A stretch of 64,000 nt of DNA from Sphingomonas faeni (GCF_030817315.1 NZ_JAUSZF010000003.1:62001-126000); one strand, 5' to 3'; numbered from the stretch's first letter, positions 37,163-47,695 are shown. Notes: a model not told the origin generated them from the sequence alone. Made by a program: numbers and translations.

Positions 37163-37414
37163 TCAGTCCTTGTCGAGGAAGGCCTCGAAACCTTCTTCGG
37201 CCAGCGCGCTTCGGAAGGCTGCATCAGCAGCGCGATCGGTTTCGAACCGGTCGTCCCAGACGATCGAGGTGTTGTGGTCGTTGACCACTTCGAGCGTCCA
37301 TCCTCGCTTGGTAGCTAGATGGACGATGTGAACCTCCAATCGCCTGCCGCCTCGTTCGAGCGACCGGTTCAGCGGGGATTCGATCAGTTCGGGTTCGGGT
37401 TGGGGATAACTCAT
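37163..37414 (-). CDS. IS66 type B accessory ORF (B-old copy)
   Basis: An 83-residue frame (MSYPQPEPELIES...FEAFLDKD), diverged from the intact versions at 37810 and 54930 but still open. It is the small protein found after tnpC in this IS66 type; function unknown. Open but part of a dead element. Confidence 0.55.
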   Translation of the reverse strand: MSYPQPEPELIESPLNRSLERGGRRLEVHIVHLATKRGWTLEVVNDHNTSIVWDDRFETDRAADAAFRSALAEEGFEAFLDKD

Positions 37415-37441
37415 CAGACAGCCTCTTGCACGAGCGGCGTT

Positions 37442-37750
37442 TTACGAAGGCGGATTACGAAGGCGGATCCATTCCCAAGGCAGCAACTCGCGAAGCCGGG
37501 ACTGCGGCAGATCAGCGATGCCAACAAGTACGTCGGTAAGCCACGCGAGCGGATCGACGCCATTGAGCCTGGCGGTGCCGATCAGGCTGTACATCATCGC
37601 AGCGCGCTCACCGCCGCGATCCGAGCCGACCGTCCGCAAGGAATATCGTGAACCCAGCCCAGTCGTTGAGCAGATAGGCGATCGCTTTGGCTACGGCATC
37701 GTGACGCGACCGAATGCCGCGCTTCTCCCGCGTCCAGGTTGCCAGTGCTT
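37442..37750 (-). pseudogene. 3' fragment of IS66 tnpC (B-old)
   Basis: The frame encodes GSDRGGERAAMMYSLIGTARLNGVDPLAWLTDVLVGIADLPQ up to a changed C-terminus; upstream pieces from the same region follow with a deletion. It is not functional. Confidence 0.75.
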
Positions 37751-37809
37751 GGATCGTACGCATCCGATAGAGGCCGCGGATTGACGGCTATCGGAGCGGG
37801 GCTGGTGCG

Positions 37810-38061
37810 TCAGTCCTTGTCGAGGAAGGCCTCGAAACCTTCTTCGGCCAGCGCGCTTTGGAAGGCTGCATCAGCGTCGCGATCGGTTTCGAACTGGTCG
37901 TCCCAGACGATCGAGGTGTTGTGATCGTTGACCACTTCGAGAGACCACCCTCGCTCAGTTGCTAGACGGACGATGTGGACTTCCAGTCGCCTGCCACCTC
38001 GCTCGATTGACCGGTTCAGCGAAGATTCGATCAGTTCGGGTTCGGGTTGGGGATCAGTCAT
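37810..38061 (-). CDS. IS66 type B accessory ORF (truncated copy)
   Basis: An 83-residue protein identical in its translated sequence to the one at 54930-55181. It overlaps the tnpC stop (TGATG). Basic and acidic residues alternate (RSIERGGRRLEVHIV, NDHNTSIVWDD); no known function. Confidence 0.65.
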   Translation of the reverse strand: MTDPQPEPELIESSLNRSIERGGRRLEVHIVRLATERGWSLEVVNDHNTSIVWDDQFETDRDADAAFQSALAEEGFEAFLDKD

Positions 38062-39020
38062 CAGGCAGCCTCTTGCACGAGCGGCGTTTTACGAAGGCGG
38101 ATCCATTCCCAAGGCAGCAGCTCGTGAAGCCGGGACTGCGGCAGATCAGCGATGCGGACAAGGACGTCGGTAAGCCACGCGAGCGGATCGACGCCATTGA
38201 GCCTGGCGGTGCCGATGAGGCTGTACATCATCGCAGCGCGCTCACCGCCGCGATCCGAGCCGACAAACAACCAGGCTTTCCTGCCGCGCGCTACGCTGCG
38301 CAGCTCTCGCTCGGCCGCGTTATTCGTCAGGCAGATCCGACCGTCCACGAGGAATGTCGTGAACCCCGCCCAGTCGTTGAGCAGATAGGCGATCGCTTTG
38401 GCGACGGCATCGTGACGCGACAGAATGCCGCGCTTTTCCCGCATCCAGGTTTCCAGTGCTCGGATCAGGGGTGCGACGCGTTCCTGGCGCACGCTCGGGC
38501 GCTCGCCGGCAGTCCGCCCGGTGATCTCTCGCTCGATCGCGAAGATCTGGTCGATCCATTCGAGAGCCTCCTTCGCCAACGGCGAGACGAGCGGCACGCC
38601 GCCCTTCTGGCGCTTGAGTTGACGCGCCACATCGGCCAGCTCGAAGAACTGCCGGCGGGCGTGAGCCCAGCAGTTCGCCCGCGTCATCGGTTTGTCAGCC
38701 CAGCCATCGCGGAACAGGTCGTTGAAGTCGGCATAGCGGTCGACCTGCAGAATACCGGTATAGCCAGCGAGATGGCCGCGGGGATGTTCGCCTTTCCGGG
38801 GCCGCGAGTAATAGCACAGCACTGCCGGCGGTGCTGGACCGCCGAACGGGCGGTCGTCGCGCACGTAATCCCAGATCCGCGCGACGTCGGTCTTGTACTT
38901 CGCCAGCCGCGGAACGGTGGTGTCATCGCCGTGGAGACGCTCGGCCGCCAGGACGTGCGCTTCAATTAGCAGGAACAAGGGCCTGGCAGCTACGCTCACT
39001 GCGCCGATCTGATCTGCGAG
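38061..39020 (-). pseudogene. IS66 tnpC, 5' truncated
   Basis: Matches the catalytic and C-terminal parts of the full tnpC at 53266, from LADQIGAVSVAARP to the end, with few substitutions (for example YADF for YAGF). The frame stays open past 39020 only by running into another tnpC fragment, which places unrelated residues at the front. The N-terminal domain is absent, so it is not a working transposase. Confidence 0.85.
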
Positions 39021-39115
39021 CATAGCGGTCGACCTGTAAAACGCCGGTATAGCCAGCGAGATGTCCGCGGGGCTGTTCGAGTTCATCGCGCAAACCTGCG
39101 AGGCTCTGTGAGGCA
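39021..39115 (-). pseudogene. small IS66 tnpC fragment
   Basis: The minus strand encodes AGYTGVLQVDRYA-like text, a tnpC catalytic segment already present within the neighbouring copy at about 38760. It is probably the surviving far side of B-old after deletion. Confidence 0.6.
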
Positions 39116-39134
39116 TTTAGGGGGGCAACAACAC

Positions 39135-40589
39135 TCAGCCGCCCTCTGGTTGCTTCAGAAACCGTCCTAGCGGAGTCATCTGGAGTAACTCGTAAGTTGC
39201 GCCGATGCGTAACAGAAAGGCAGTGCCAGCGAACGATACGCCCGCAATAATAGACAAGGTTACTAGCTTCCAGAAGTTTCCGAATGGTAACAACGGGCGA
39301 ACAAGAAGTACGATGCCAGCCATTAATAGTGTAATCGCGATTGTCCCGCCCAAATCACGTAACTGGCGAAATGGGCGATAGTCAATCATGCGGCCAGCTA
39401 CCCCAGCATTGAGAAAGAAAGCCAAGAAAACAAAAGCAGTCTGACCAAGCGCTAGTCCTGTGACACCAAAAAAGCTACCAATACCTAAAAACAATACTCC
39501 AATAAACTTCTTTGCTATTTCTACCTTTAAGTACAGATCAGACCGCCCCTGAGATAGTATGAGTTGAAGATTAACGGCGTGCAAGGGAAACAAAACGCCG
39601 CCGATTGCCAGGATCGTCAAGATTGGCGCCGCCGGCAGCCATTTTGCACCGTACAAAACGTTTATAATTAGGTCCGGCACCGTTGCTAACATCGCCATCA
39701 GTGGCAGATTGATAAGCATGACCACGCCTTGAGCTAATCGGGTACCTCGTCTTAGTGCGGTTTTGTCGTTAAACTTGCTAGAAAAAATAGGTAAGGCAAC
39801 ACGTGTTACGATCGCGGATAGAATACTAGCGGGAAGACTTTGTAGGTTCTGAGCGCGGTTGTAAAATCCTAGCTCCTTCGCCCCATACAATTTACCTATT
39901 ATAAGCGTTGATCCCTGAACGTAGACTACGTCTAACAAACCAGACAGTGCAACAAGCGAGCCAAAGCTGGCAAGCCGCCGAGCGGCGCGTAAATGCGGAC
40001 TTCGAAGTGGGCGCCATCCCGCTAGCAGCCATATTAGACCCGTATTTACGACCGCGTAGGCTGCGGCTTGAAACGTGAAACTCCAAATTCCCGCGCCATT
40101 CATTGCTGCGACTACCGCGATAACGCCGCTAATTATAGACGCCGAAAGACCAGCCTTCGCTACGCGATCAAACCGCAGTTCGCGCTGTATTTTTGCTGCG
40201 GGAACTGTAGCAAGTGCGCTAAATGGTACAATGACGGCCGTGCCATATAGCAGGGGGGTGAGTATCGGATAGCCGAATAACCGTGCTACCGCCGGAGCTA
40301 CCATGGCAATAAACGCCGACAAAATAATAGATATAATGAGGTTGTACCAGAATACAGACGTCATCTCTTCGTCGCTGATCTCTTCGGCTTGTATAATAGC
40401 CGTCGAGAATCCACCGTCTACCAAGACTTGTGATAGGGCGACGAAAATCAGTGTTAATGCATAGATACCAAACTCCGCAGGCGACAAGATTCGGGCAAGA
40501 ACAATAGAGACTATAAATTGAATGATAAATCTTGCACTAAGATCTAGTCCGCTCCAAATTCCTGCGGAAACAGTTTTATTCTGTCGCAT
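39135..40589 (-). CDS. Wzx-type oligosaccharide flippase
   Basis: A 484-residue MOP-superfamily protein with about 12-14 predicted membrane helices and no soluble domain, starting with SAGIWSGLDLSARFIIQFIVSIVLARILSPAEFGIYAL, typical of PST/Wzx exporters. It would flip the lipid-linked repeat unit to the periplasm. Last gene in the rfbCBDA-GT2 minus-strand run, 21 bp after the glycosyltransferase stop. Richer in AT than the rfb genes. Confidence 0.9.
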   Translation of the reverse strand: MRQNKTVSAGIWSGLDLSARFIIQFIVSIVLARILSPAEFGIYALTLIFVALSQVLVDGGFSTAIIQAEEISDEEMTSVFWYNLIISIILSAFIAMVAPAVARLFGYPILTPLLYGTAVIVPFSALATVPAAKIQRELRFDRVAKAGLSASIISGVIAVVAAMNGAGIWSFTFQAAAYAVVNTGLIWLLAGWRPLRSPHLRAARRLASFGSLVALSGLLDVVYVQGSTLIIGKLYGAKELGFYNRAQNLQSLPASILSAIVTRVALPIFSSKFNDKTALRRGTRLAQGVVMLINLPLMAMLATVPDLIINVLYGAKWLPAAPILTILAIGGVLFPLHAVNLQLILSQGRSDLYLKVEIAKKFIGVLFLGIGSFFGVTGLALGQTAFVFLAFFLNAGVAGRMIDYRPFRQLRDLGGTIAITLLMAGIVLLVRPLLPFGNFWKLVTLSIIAGVSFAGTAFLLRIGATYELLQMTPLGRFLKQPEGG

Positions 40590-40610
40590 ATAAGTCTTCT
40601 ATTAAGGGTT

Positions 40611-41687
40611 TCACCTCGCCGTTATCTTTTTTACAAATCCCGTTACGATTTGCCCGGTCCTTTCGCCGGTTATCACTCTTAATGCCTTGCCGGCGTTTCG
40701 TTTCATAACCGGCCAAATGGGCGGATCGATAGGACTAGCTGTAAGGTTGTGAAAATTAAGTGCGGGAATAATTTCGATACCGTTTGCAATAGATCCAAAG
40801 TAGGCAACTTCTAACGCCAGTTCCTGCAAATCGCTCGATGATCCCCACCGGGCATTAAGCAAGTAATTGACTTTATCTCGACAAAACCTCACCGAGGTTT
40901 CAGTATCAGCACTATCGGGCGAGTCTGGAAGAAGCGAGCCATAAAAGTTTTCTGGACTTACATCGTTAAAAAAGCGCTTCGTTATTAGAAAATGCTCACG
41001 GCGTAAGCGGTTCTGTTTCGCTGGCGAGGGCCTTGATGTATTATTTTGATGTATGCGAAACCGCACAAGTTTCTCGGGCATAACGTAAATATCGAAGTGC
41101 TGAAGTAGCCTAATCCACAGATCCAAATCTGGTAGCTGACGAAGCATGTTATCGAGCAATCCGATTTGCCCATATACTTCTCTACGCAAAAGCACCGATG
41201 GATGACATAAGCAGTTGTCACTTTCAATGATTTGCCGAAGCCACGCCTGACGGGATTTATTTTCCTGTCGGAATTGATCGATATCTGCTACAACGCTCGG
41301 TATAACTTGAGCATCGTTCTCGTCAATCCACGTGACATCTGAAAATATCGCTGCAACACTTGGCATCGATATCAATTTATCTAATTGCAATGTAAGCTTG
41401 TTCTCTTCCCATATATCATCTGAGTTACATACAGCGATAAAATCACCCTTTGCACGTGCAATTGCGATATTCATCGCGTTGCATGCTCCAGCATTTGGGC
41501 TCAATGGGATATGGTAAACCCGCTCGTCTTCTACGGACGCTATGATGCTATTCGACGAATCGTTCGACCCATCGTCTACAATGATCAATTCTAAATCACG
41601 CATAGTTTGATTTAGAATTGAGCCAATGGCACGTTCAATGAACTGGGCGTGGTTATATGACGCCATAATGACCGACACGCGTGGCAT
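40611..41687 (-). CDS. family 2 glycosyltransferase
   Basis: A 358-residue GT-A enzyme. The N-terminal domain has VSVIMASYNHAQFIERAIGS, LELIIVDDGSNDSS, and the metal-binding CNSDDIWEENKL; the C-terminal 120 residues are not recognisable. A TAGGA site precedes ATG 41687. It lies between rfbA and wzx in the same direction, so its acceptor is likely the polysaccharide repeat unit. Sugar specificity cannot be read from sequence. AT-rich. Confidence 0.88.
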   Translation of the reverse strand: MPRVSVIMASYNHAQFIERAIGSILNQTMRDLELIIVDDGSNDSSNSIIASVEDERVYHIPLSPNAGACNAMNIAIARAKGDFIAVCNSDDIWEENKLTLQLDKLISMPSVAAIFSDVTWIDENDAQVIPSVVADIDQFRQENKSRQAWLRQIIESDNCLCHPSVLLRREVYGQIGLLDNMLRQLPDLDLWIRLLQHFDIYVMPEKLVRFRIHQNNTSRPSPAKQNRLRREHFLITKRFFNDVSPENFYGSLLPDSPDSADTETSVRFCRDKVNYLLNARWGSSSDLQELALEVAYFGSIANGIEIIPALNFHNLTASPIDPPIWPVMKRNAGKALRVITGERTGQIVTGFVKKITAR

Positions 41688-41734
41688 GATTACGTCCTAT
41701 GTAGGTGCGTGTATGATACGCGTCGATGCGAGCT

Positions 41735-42601
41735 TTACGCGTTAATAGCGGTTAAAATCGCTCGACCATAAGCGGTTTTCTTGAAGCGTTCACCAGCCGA
41801 TCGGGCGATATCTGCTGTAATGAATCCCATCTCAAACGCAATTTCTTCTAAGCAGGCGATCTGTATGCCTTGGCGATGCTGGATCGTCCGGACGAACTCG
41901 CTGGCCTCGAGCAGGCTGTCGTGTGTGCCGGTATCGAGCCAGGCATAGCCGCGGCCCATTTGTTCGACGAACAGGTCGCCGGCGTCCATGTACAGGCGGT
42001 TTAGATCGGTGATCTCGAGTTCGCCGCGTGCTGACGGCTTCAGGTCGCGCGCGAGCTGGACGACGCGGTTGTCGTAGAAATACAGGCCGGTAACCGCGTG
42101 ATGCGACTTCGGCTTCTCGGGCTTTTCCTCAAGGCTGATCGCCTTGCCGCCTTCACCGAACTCGACCACGCCGTAGCGCTCGGGATCCTCGACGCGGTAG
42201 GAAAACACCGTCGCCCCGCTCTTGCGCGCAACGGCGCTCGCGAGCAGGTCGGTCAGGTGGGCGCCGAAGAAGATGTTGTCACCTAGCACCAGCGCGACAT
42301 TATCGTCGCCGATGAAGTCCGCGCCGATGGTGAACGCTTGGGCGAGGCCCTCAGGCTTGGGCTGTTCGGCATAGGCGATGGTCAGGCCGAGCGCCGAACC
42401 GTCACCGAACAGGTTCTTGTAATTGCCGATATATTCGGGGCTCGAGATGATCAGGATGTCGCGGATACCGGCGAGCATCAGCACCGACAGCGGGTAATAT
42501 ATCATAGGCTTGTCGTAGACTGGCAGCAATTGTTTGTTGACCGCCAGCGTAGCCGGGTGGAGGCGCGTACCTGAACCGCCTGCTAAAATAATGCCCTTCA
42601 C
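41735..42601 (-). CDS. rfbA: glucose-1-phosphate thymidylyltransferase
   Basis: First enzyme of dTDP-L-rhamnose synthesis: dTTP plus glucose-1-phosphate to dTDP-glucose. The signature GGSGTRLHP is at residues 8-16, and [24 protein letters not shown] follows. From GTG 42601 the protein is 288 residues, as in RmlA. This start is preferred over the upstream frame (42667) because AAGGAGAC precedes it and it overlaps the rfbD stop (GTGA). Confidence 0.95.
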   Translation of the reverse strand: MKGIILAGGSGTRLHPATLAVNKQLLPVYDKPMIYYPLSVLMLAGIRDILIISSPEYIGNYKNLFGDGSALGLTIAYAEQPKPEGLAQAFTIGADFIGDDNVALVLGDNIFFGAHLTDLLASAVARKSGATVFSYRVEDPERYGVVEFGEGGKAISLEEKPEKPKSHHAVTGLYFYDNRVVQLARDLKPSARGELEITDLNRLYMDAGDLFVEQMGRGYAWLDTGTHDSLLEASEFVRTIQHRQGIQIACLEEIAFEMGFITADIARSAGERFKKTAYGRAILTAINA

Positions 42602-43527
42602 GCGCGTGTCTCCTTGTTGGGTGCCCCGAGCAATTCGTCGAGGATGTTGCCGAGCGCGGTCTGCCACGCTGGCGGATGAATGCCGTAGTCACAGATGATC
42701 GCATCGTGGCTGAGCAACGAGTTGGCCGGCCGTGTCGCTGGTGTCGGGTACTCTGCGGTGGTGATGCCCTGCACCTCGGCACTGGCACCGCCGCGTGCGG
42801 CGCTCTGTGCGAAGATCTCGCGGGCGAAGCCCGCCCATGTGACCGCGCCGGCGTTGCTGAAGTGATAGGTGCCTGTCGGTGCGGTAACATCCTCGACAAG
42901 CCGCATCGTAATCTTTGCAAGCGCAGCTGCGAGGTCGGTGGCCGACGTCGGGCTGCCGTGCTGGTCGTCGACCACCCGCAGAGTGGGGTTGGTCGCACCG
43001 ACGCGGAGCATCGTTTTGATGAAGTTGTTGCCGTGCGCGCTCACCACCCAGGCGGTGCGGACAATCGCGTACCGTGCACCCGACGTGCGAACCGCGAGTT
43101 CACCACCCAGCTTCGAGGCACCGTAGACGCCGAGCGGGGCAACCGGATCGGTCACCTCCCACGCGCCGTCGCGCGCGCCGTCGAAGACATAGTCGGTCGA
43201 AACCTGGACGATCGGGATATCGGCCTTCACGCACGCTTCGGCAAACGCCGCAGGTGCCATCGCGTTGACGGCCCAGGCGGTGACGACATCGCTCTCGGCC
43301 TTGTCGACGGCGGTGTAGGCGCCAGCCGAGATGACCGCCGCCCAGGGCTGCGACGCGACCATCGCGGTGATCGCAGCGGTATCGCGCAGGTCAAGCTCGT
43401 CGATATCGATCGCGGCCACCGTCCAACCTTCCGGCCAGGCGTAGCGCTTCAATTCGGTACCGAGCTGGCCCTTACCGCCGGTGACGAGGATCCGCTTCAC
43501 GGTGTCGCTGATACCGCCCTCGCTCAT
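42598..43527 (-). CDS. rfbD: dTDP-4-dehydrorhamnose reductase
   Basis: Last enzyme of the pathway: NAD(P)H-dependent reduction to dTDP-L-rhamnose. A 309-residue SDR with GGKGQLG (17-23), VSTDYVFDG (109-117) and YGASK (Y135/K139). ATG 43527 overlaps the rfbB stop (ATGA); GTG 43500 is an alternative start nearer the Rossmann strand. Coupled at both ends within the rfb run. Confidence 0.94.
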   Translation of the reverse strand: MSEGGISDTVKRILVTGGKGQLGTELKRYAWPEGWTVAAIDIDELDLRDTAAITAMVASQPWAAVISAGAYTAVDKAESDVVTAWAVNAMAPAAFAEACVKADIPIVQVSTDYVFDGARDGAWEVTDPVAPLGVYGASKLGGELAVRTSGARYAIVRTAWVVSAHGNNFIKTMLRVGATNPTLRVVDDQHGSPTSATDLAAALAKITMRLVEDVTAPTGTYHFSNAGAVTWAGFAREIFAQSAARGGASAEVQGITTAEYPTPATRPANSLLSHDAIICDYGIHPPAWQTALGNILDELLGAPNKETRA

Positions 43528-44579
43528 ACGGAAAGCCCGCGGCGCTGGTCAGCCTTGTGCTCGGCGACGATGGTTTCCCACCAACCCTGGTTGTCGAGAT
43601 ACCAGGCGACGGTCTTCTCGATCCCCGTCTCGAACGTCTCGGCAGGCTCCCAGCCGAGCTCGTTCTTGATCCGGCTCGCGTCGATTGCATAGCGCTTGTC
43701 GTGGCCGGGACGGTCCGCGACGTAGGTAATCTGCGTCGCATACGACCGACCGTCGCCCCGCGGGCGCAACCGGTCGAGGATCGTGCAGACGGTCTTCACG
43801 ACCTCGAGGTTCTGCTTTTCGTTGTTTCCGCCGACATTGTAGGTCCGGCCGGGCTCACCCTTTTCGAATACGGCATGCAGCGCGCGAACATGATCCTCGA
43901 CGAACAGCCAGTCGCGGACCTGGTCGCCCTTGCCGTAGACCGGCAGGTCGGCGCCGGCGAGCGCCTTGACGATCATCAGCGGGATCAGCTTTTCTGGGAA
44001 GTGATAGGGCCCGTAATTGTTCGAGCAGTTGGTGATCAGCACCGGCAGCCCGAACGTGTGTCCCCAGGCGCTGACGAGATGGTCGGAGCCCGCCTTCGAC
44101 GCTGAATAGGGCGAACGCGGATCGTAGGGCGTCTCTTCGGTGAACAGCCCGGTATCGCCAAGCGAACCATAGACCTCGTCGGTCGAGATATGATGGAACC
44201 GGAACGCTGCCTTCGCCTCGTCGTCGAGGCCAAGCCAGTAAGCGCGCGCCTCGCTCAGCATCGTGAAGGTGCCCACGACGTTGGTCTGGACGAACGCACC
44301 GGGTCCATCGATCGAACGGTCGACATGGCTTTCGGCTGCGAGATGCGTGACGATCTCGGGCTTGAACTCGGCGATAGCGGCCTTGACGGCGTCGGCGTCG
44401 CAGATGTCGCCCTGGACGAAGCGGTAGCGGTTCGAGGCCGCGACGCGCTCGACCGTCGACAGCGTGCCGGCATAGGTCAGCTTGTCGAAGTTCAGGACCT
44501 TATGGTCGGTGTTCTCGATCAGATGACGGACAAGGGCCGAGCCGATGAAACCGGCCCCGCCGGTGACGAAAATACGCAT
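43524..44579 (-). CDS. rfbB: dTDP-glucose 4,6-dehydratase
   Basis: Converts dTDP-glucose to the 4-keto-6-deoxy sugar. Residues visible: GGAGFIG (7-13), STDEVYG with T133, D134 and E135, and YSASK with Y158/K162. Length, 351 residues, is normal for RmlB. AAAGGA precedes ATG 44579, 11 bp after the rfbC stop. Confidence 0.96.
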   Translation of the reverse strand: MRIFVTGGAGFIGSALVRHLIENTDHKVLNFDKLTYAGTLSTVERVAASNRYRFVQGDICDADAVKAAIAEFKPEIVTHLAAESHVDRSIDGPGAFVQTNVVGTFTMLSEARAYWLGLDDEAKAAFRFHHISTDEVYGSLGDTGLFTEETPYDPRSPYSASKAGSDHLVSAWGHTFGLPVLITNCSNNYGPYHFPEKLIPLMIVKALAGADLPVYGKGDQVRDWLFVEDHVRALHAVFEKGEPGRTYNVGGNNEKQNLEVVKTVCTILDRLRPRGDGRSYATQITYVADRPGHDKRYAIDASRIKNELGWEPAETFETGIEKTVAWYLDNQGWWETIVAEHKADQRRGLSV

Positions 44580-44590
44580 GGTAGTATCCT

Positions 44591-45184
44591 TTAGGAAAGC
44601 GGGCTGAGGGGGCGGCCGTCATAGGGAAAAGGGCTATTAAAATCGGAAAGCGCTGGCAGCACGCGATCCTTGTCCGATAGCTCCGGCACAGCGCCTACTG
44701 GCATCGGCCAATCGATACCGCATCTGTCCCAGCGAATTCCACCGTCGTTATCAGGCGCATAGGCGTCGGTGCACTTGTAAGTGACCTCGCAATTATCGTC
44801 GAGTGTCAGAAAACCGTGCGCAAAACCGATAGGAATGAAGAGCTGATGGCCGTTGTCTGCTGACAACTCGGCCCCAACCCATTGGCCATAGGTCGGTGAA
44901 TCTTTACGAACGTCGACAGCCACGTCAAAAATCGCACCACGGATGCAGCGCACAAGCTTGTCCTGCCCACGAGGCGGTGTCTGGAAATGCAGACCACGCA
45001 GAGTGTACCGGGGCACGGACAACGAGTGATTGTCCTGAACGAAAGTCTGCGTAATCCCGAGACCCTCGAAGGTTGAGCGATTATATGTTTCGGTAAACCA
45101 ACCCCGATTATCGCCAAAACGACGAGGGCGAACGAGTTGCACGGGTGATGCTGATATTGTCATGGGCGGCTGATCTACAGTCAT
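44591..45184 (-). CDS. rfbC: dTDP-4-dehydrorhamnose 3,5-epimerase
   Basis: Cupin epimerase of 197 residues. RGLHFQTPP holds the catalytic H66; [13 protein letters not shown] (117-129) and [12 protein letters not shown] are family motifs. First gene of the minus-strand run, so the promoter should lie in 45185-45350. The start could also be ATG 45163 (residue 8); neither has a clear ribosome binding site. Confidence 0.94.
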   Translation of the reverse strand: MTVDQPPMTISASPVQLVRPRRFGDNRGWFTETYNRSTFEGLGITQTFVQDNHSLSVPRYTLRGLHFQTPPRGQDKLVRCIRGAIFDVAVDVRKDSPTYGQWVGAELSADNGHQLFIPIGFAHGFLTLDDNCEVTYKCTDAYAPDNDGGIRWDRCGIDWPMPVGAVPELSDKDRVLPALSDFNSPFPYDGRPLSPLS

Positions 45185-45547
45185 GATGTGATGCTAGCAA
45201 CTGGACGTTCATGACCTGCCAATATCCTCAGCTGGCCAGTAGCGGTCCGGTTCCGCTTACGGGCCCCCGCGTTTGAAAGTAGCCGGGCTCCTACTCTGGT
45301 CCAGCTTATGCCGCACAAGCTCGGCGTATCGAAGCGCTTTAGGTTTGAGCATACCTATGTTGCCGGCAACCTTGCATGTCACGCAGTGCGCCATGGCGAG
45401 TTTACCGAGCTATCTCGTTAGTTTCTGAACGCTACAGAGGCAATGAGCCAAAAAAGGGTTGGTTAGGATCGACCTGTCGAGCTTCGCGTGCGGTGGATTA
45501 ATCCGGTGGACCTAGACGCCTCCGTCGATTTCGGGGTAGGAGGCCGC
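45185..45547. other. divergent intergenic region
   Basis: It separates the rfb run from plus-strand genes and should hold promoters in both directions. I see no gene or clear operator in it. Confidence 0.45.
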
Positions 45548-45859
45548 GTGCGGTACATCATAATAATAGCCTTGGTTGCGCTGGCCTCTCCCGCTCCTGC
45601 TCAGCAGGCATCAACAGCTTCTGACGTTCGTCAAGCGTACGGTGATAGGCTTGATAAGCGTGACTTTGATACCATTGTCCAAGGGAGTGGCCGCAGGTTA
45701 GAGACCCGACTCAGTAACCGCTTGCCTAATCGCGTAAATACGCGGATCGAACGTTTCAAAGTACCCAACTCCGACCCAGCCGCGGCATATCGCGTAAGTG
45801 CAGATGACGGAACCAGCCGGATGACAATCATACAAGCACCACTTCCGCCGGCGGACTGA
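45548..45859 (+). CDS. small exported hypothetical protein
   Basis: A 103-residue protein from GTG 45548, directly behind GTAGGAGG. The signal peptide is YIIIIALVALASPAPAQ with cleavage near AQQ. The mature part is basic and polar (YGDRLDKRDFDTIVQ, RLETRLSNRLPNRVNTRIERF), probably helical. An earlier in-frame GTG at 45488 has no such signal. No family recognised; its place in the polysaccharide locus suggests an envelope role. Confidence 0.6.
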   Translation: MRYIIIIALVALASPAPAQQASTASDVRQAYGDRLDKRDFDTIVQGSGRRLETRLSNRLPNRVNTRIERFKVPNSDPAAAYRVSADDGTSRMTIIQAPLPPAD

Positions 45860-45997
45860 TAGTCTAGCACGCGTGGCACTGGGTTGTTAAGACTTGTTTG
45901 ATGTTCGTATAGGTACGTCTGATCTAACGGAATGGTAGGCGTTATAGCCGCTGAATGTTTTGCTCAGCTTTGCCATTTAATGAGCTTAGGATAAGTT

Positions 45998-47695
45998 ATG
46001 ATTGATCCGGTTACCCGTCGAGACGTAGTCGGACATTTACTCGCTGCAGGTACGGCAACTCAGCTTCCAGGAACGGTCCAAAACGATAGCCGATGTTCTT
46101 CGACCGGGACGACGTTAGGCAGCAACATTGAAGTCATTGGTTTATTTAAAGACATTAGTCGACCGTGTCTTCGGGCGGACTGTGCTTTCGTCGGGACGAC
46201 GGGCCATTCGCGAATCGGGCAGGGCGCTGCTTCTTATGCGTATGATACTGCCGTGGACGCGCGGTATGTAGCCTCACATCGCCGCACCGCATTTATCGAT
46301 GCAAACGGGCGAGGCTTCCGTCTGTCAGAGCAATCCCCTGATGTGCTCCAGGCTGGAGCGATTGGTGATGGTAGCGTTGATGACACGGCCGCGTGTCAGG
46401 AGGCTCTGAATATCGTCGAGTCTGCCGGGGGGGGCATTGTGATCCTGCCTGTAGGAAGTTACAAAATCACCGCACCTCTAAAGTTGCCGCCGCACGTCAG
46501 CTTACAAGGGTACGGCCAATCGTCAGTTCTCCATGTCAATGGCTGTGACGGCATTGCTATTAGTAAGTCAGACGTGATCGGCCCCCGCCGGGTATCCAAC
46601 TTCACGATACTTGGTAGCTCATGCGAACGCGCGTCCGCTATCACGTGTGATTTGGACGACGCCGACCGTGCGCAGGGCATAGTCTTTGAAAATCTATATT
46701 TATCATTCTTCGGAATTGGCGTAAATAGTCGGGGATTTTGGCATACTACATTCCGTACGGTAAGTATGCATCAAGTATGGCGCGGTTTTCATCTTCGTGG
46801 AAGAAATGTAAAGATTACCATCGATGATTGTCGTATCACTCAAGGCGATTTACTGAAAGGGGATGGTCTATCTGTCGGCATCCAAGTTGGCGATGAGGTA
46901 ACTAAATTTAGGCCGGAAGACGTTCAGGTCAGTAAAACTATCATTTTTGGATTTAATAAAGCGATAGTATGGCGGCAGGCGCTGTTCGGCGGCGTGGTAA
47001 GTTGTGACTTGGATGCCTGCAGCAACACAGGACTTGAGTTGGTCACCGCAGACGGTGGGTTCACGTTTCGCGATAACTGGGTCCAGGTAGACGGGACCAA
47101 TGTTCGTGGCATTGACTGCACAGCTCTAGGGTACGAACCTCAACTCACGAATATTTTAATATCAAACAACAGAATTAATTCTAACAAGGCATCATCTGGC
47201 TCTTGCGGAATTTTGGTGGGCAACCAGCAGTCCGATATTGTAATTGATAGCAATAGCATCAGTGGAAGATGGGAATCCGGCATTCAGGCGAGTGGTGCGC
47301 GCCGACTCGGTTTGCACAAGAACAAGGTAGCTGGAAACATTACACTGGAGCGATGCGCCGACGTGACGGTCGCGCATAATTTCGCAGGGGGGGGCATGTC
47401 GCTTACGGCAAATACCGGTCTAGTTACGGACGTTGGCTTTGGACCGCATAGTGCCAAAATCGTGGGAGGTATTATCATACTGGCTGGGCAGACGAACCAA
47501 ACCGCAAGTTTCCGGTCACTTAACTTACCTGACTTGCCTGAAGGGATGTATCGAGTATCGCTCGTACTTGCTAATATTTCGGGGCAGCCACGAGGTGAGA
47601 TACGTGGAGAGGTGACCCGAACGGGGATCAGCGTGCAAGTCGAACGATCATCACCGCGCTCAGGCGATATTTCTTTCCAGATTGGAGCATACTGA
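45998..47695 (+). CDS. right-handed beta-helix protein, possible polysaccharide lyase/hydrolase
   Basis: A 565-residue protein with a Pectate-lyase-3-like entry (LQAGAIGDGSVDDTAACQEALN, GGGIVILPVGSYKITAPLKLP, VSLQGYGQSSVLHVNGCDGI) leading into a long parallel beta-helix (NNRINSN, IVIDSNSISGRWESGIQASG). Such folds bind or cut polysaccharides. The front has TRRDVVG, a weak Tat-like motif, without a strong hydrophobic stretch, so export is uncertain. It carries two G8 tracts (46427-46434, 47387-47394). Enzyme activity is unproven. Confidence 0.72.
   Translation: MIDPVTRRDVVGHLLAAGTATQLPGTVQNDSRCSSTGTTLGSNIEVIGLFKDISRPCLRADCAFVGTTGHSRIGQGAASYAYDTAVDARYVASHRRTAFIDANGRGFRLSEQSPDVLQAGAIGDGSVDDTAACQEALNIVESAGGGIVILPVGSYKITAPLKLPPHVSLQGYGQSSVLHVNGCDGIAISKSDVIGPRRVSNFTILGSSCERASAITCDLDDADRAQGIVFENLYLSFFGIGVNSRGFWHTTFRTVSMHQVWRGFHLRGRNVKITIDDCRITQGDLLKGDGLSVGIQVGDEVTKFRPEDVQVSKTIIFGFNKAIVWRQALFGGVVSCDLDACSNTGLELVTADGGFTFRDNWVQVDGTNVRGIDCTALGYEPQLTNILISNNRINSNKASSGSCGILVGNQQSDIVIDSNSISGRWESGIQASGARRLGLHKNKVAGNITLERCADVTVAHNFAGGGMSLTANTGLVTDVGFGPHSAKIVGGIIILAGQTNQTASFRSLNLPDLPEGMYRVSLVLANISGQPRGEIRGEVTRTGISVQVERSSPRSGDISFQIGAY
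46427..46434 (+). repeat. G8 homopolymer, first in the beta-helix gene
   Basis: Eight G encoding AGGGIVIL in the first beta-helix turn. Confidence 0.9.
47387..47394 (+). repeat. G8 homopolymer, second in the beta-helix gene
   Basis: Eight G encoding FAGGGMSL near the end of the helix, a second slip-prone site in the same gene. Confidence 0.9.

Larger units (their letters stand above)
37109..37755 (-). mobile_element. IS66 type B remnant (B-old), right end only
   Basis: It begins with the type B terminal sequence GTACGCATCCGATAG at 37109 and contains a diverged accessory ORF and pieces of the tnpC 3' part. At 37756 a second type B copy has inserted into its tnpC, splitting it; another piece appears at 39021. 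Confidence 0.75.
37756..39020 (-). mobile_element. truncated IS66 type B copy
   Basis: This 1265-bp segment is the inverted, nearly identical counterpart of 53971-55235. It holds the right terminal repeat, the accessory ORF and about the last 320 codons of tnpC. The left half of the element (tnpA, tnpB, tnpC start) is missing. Confidence 0.88.

Noticed and set aside
38061..39116. Intact 351-residue IS66 transposase
   Set aside because: The first residues come from an unrelated fragment joined at 39020 and the N-terminal domain is missing; it is a truncated tnpC.
42676..43692. 338-residue plus-strand frame across rfbD/rfbB
   Set aside because: It lies opposite two clear enzymes with all catalytic residues; Arg/Gly/Val-rich shadow.
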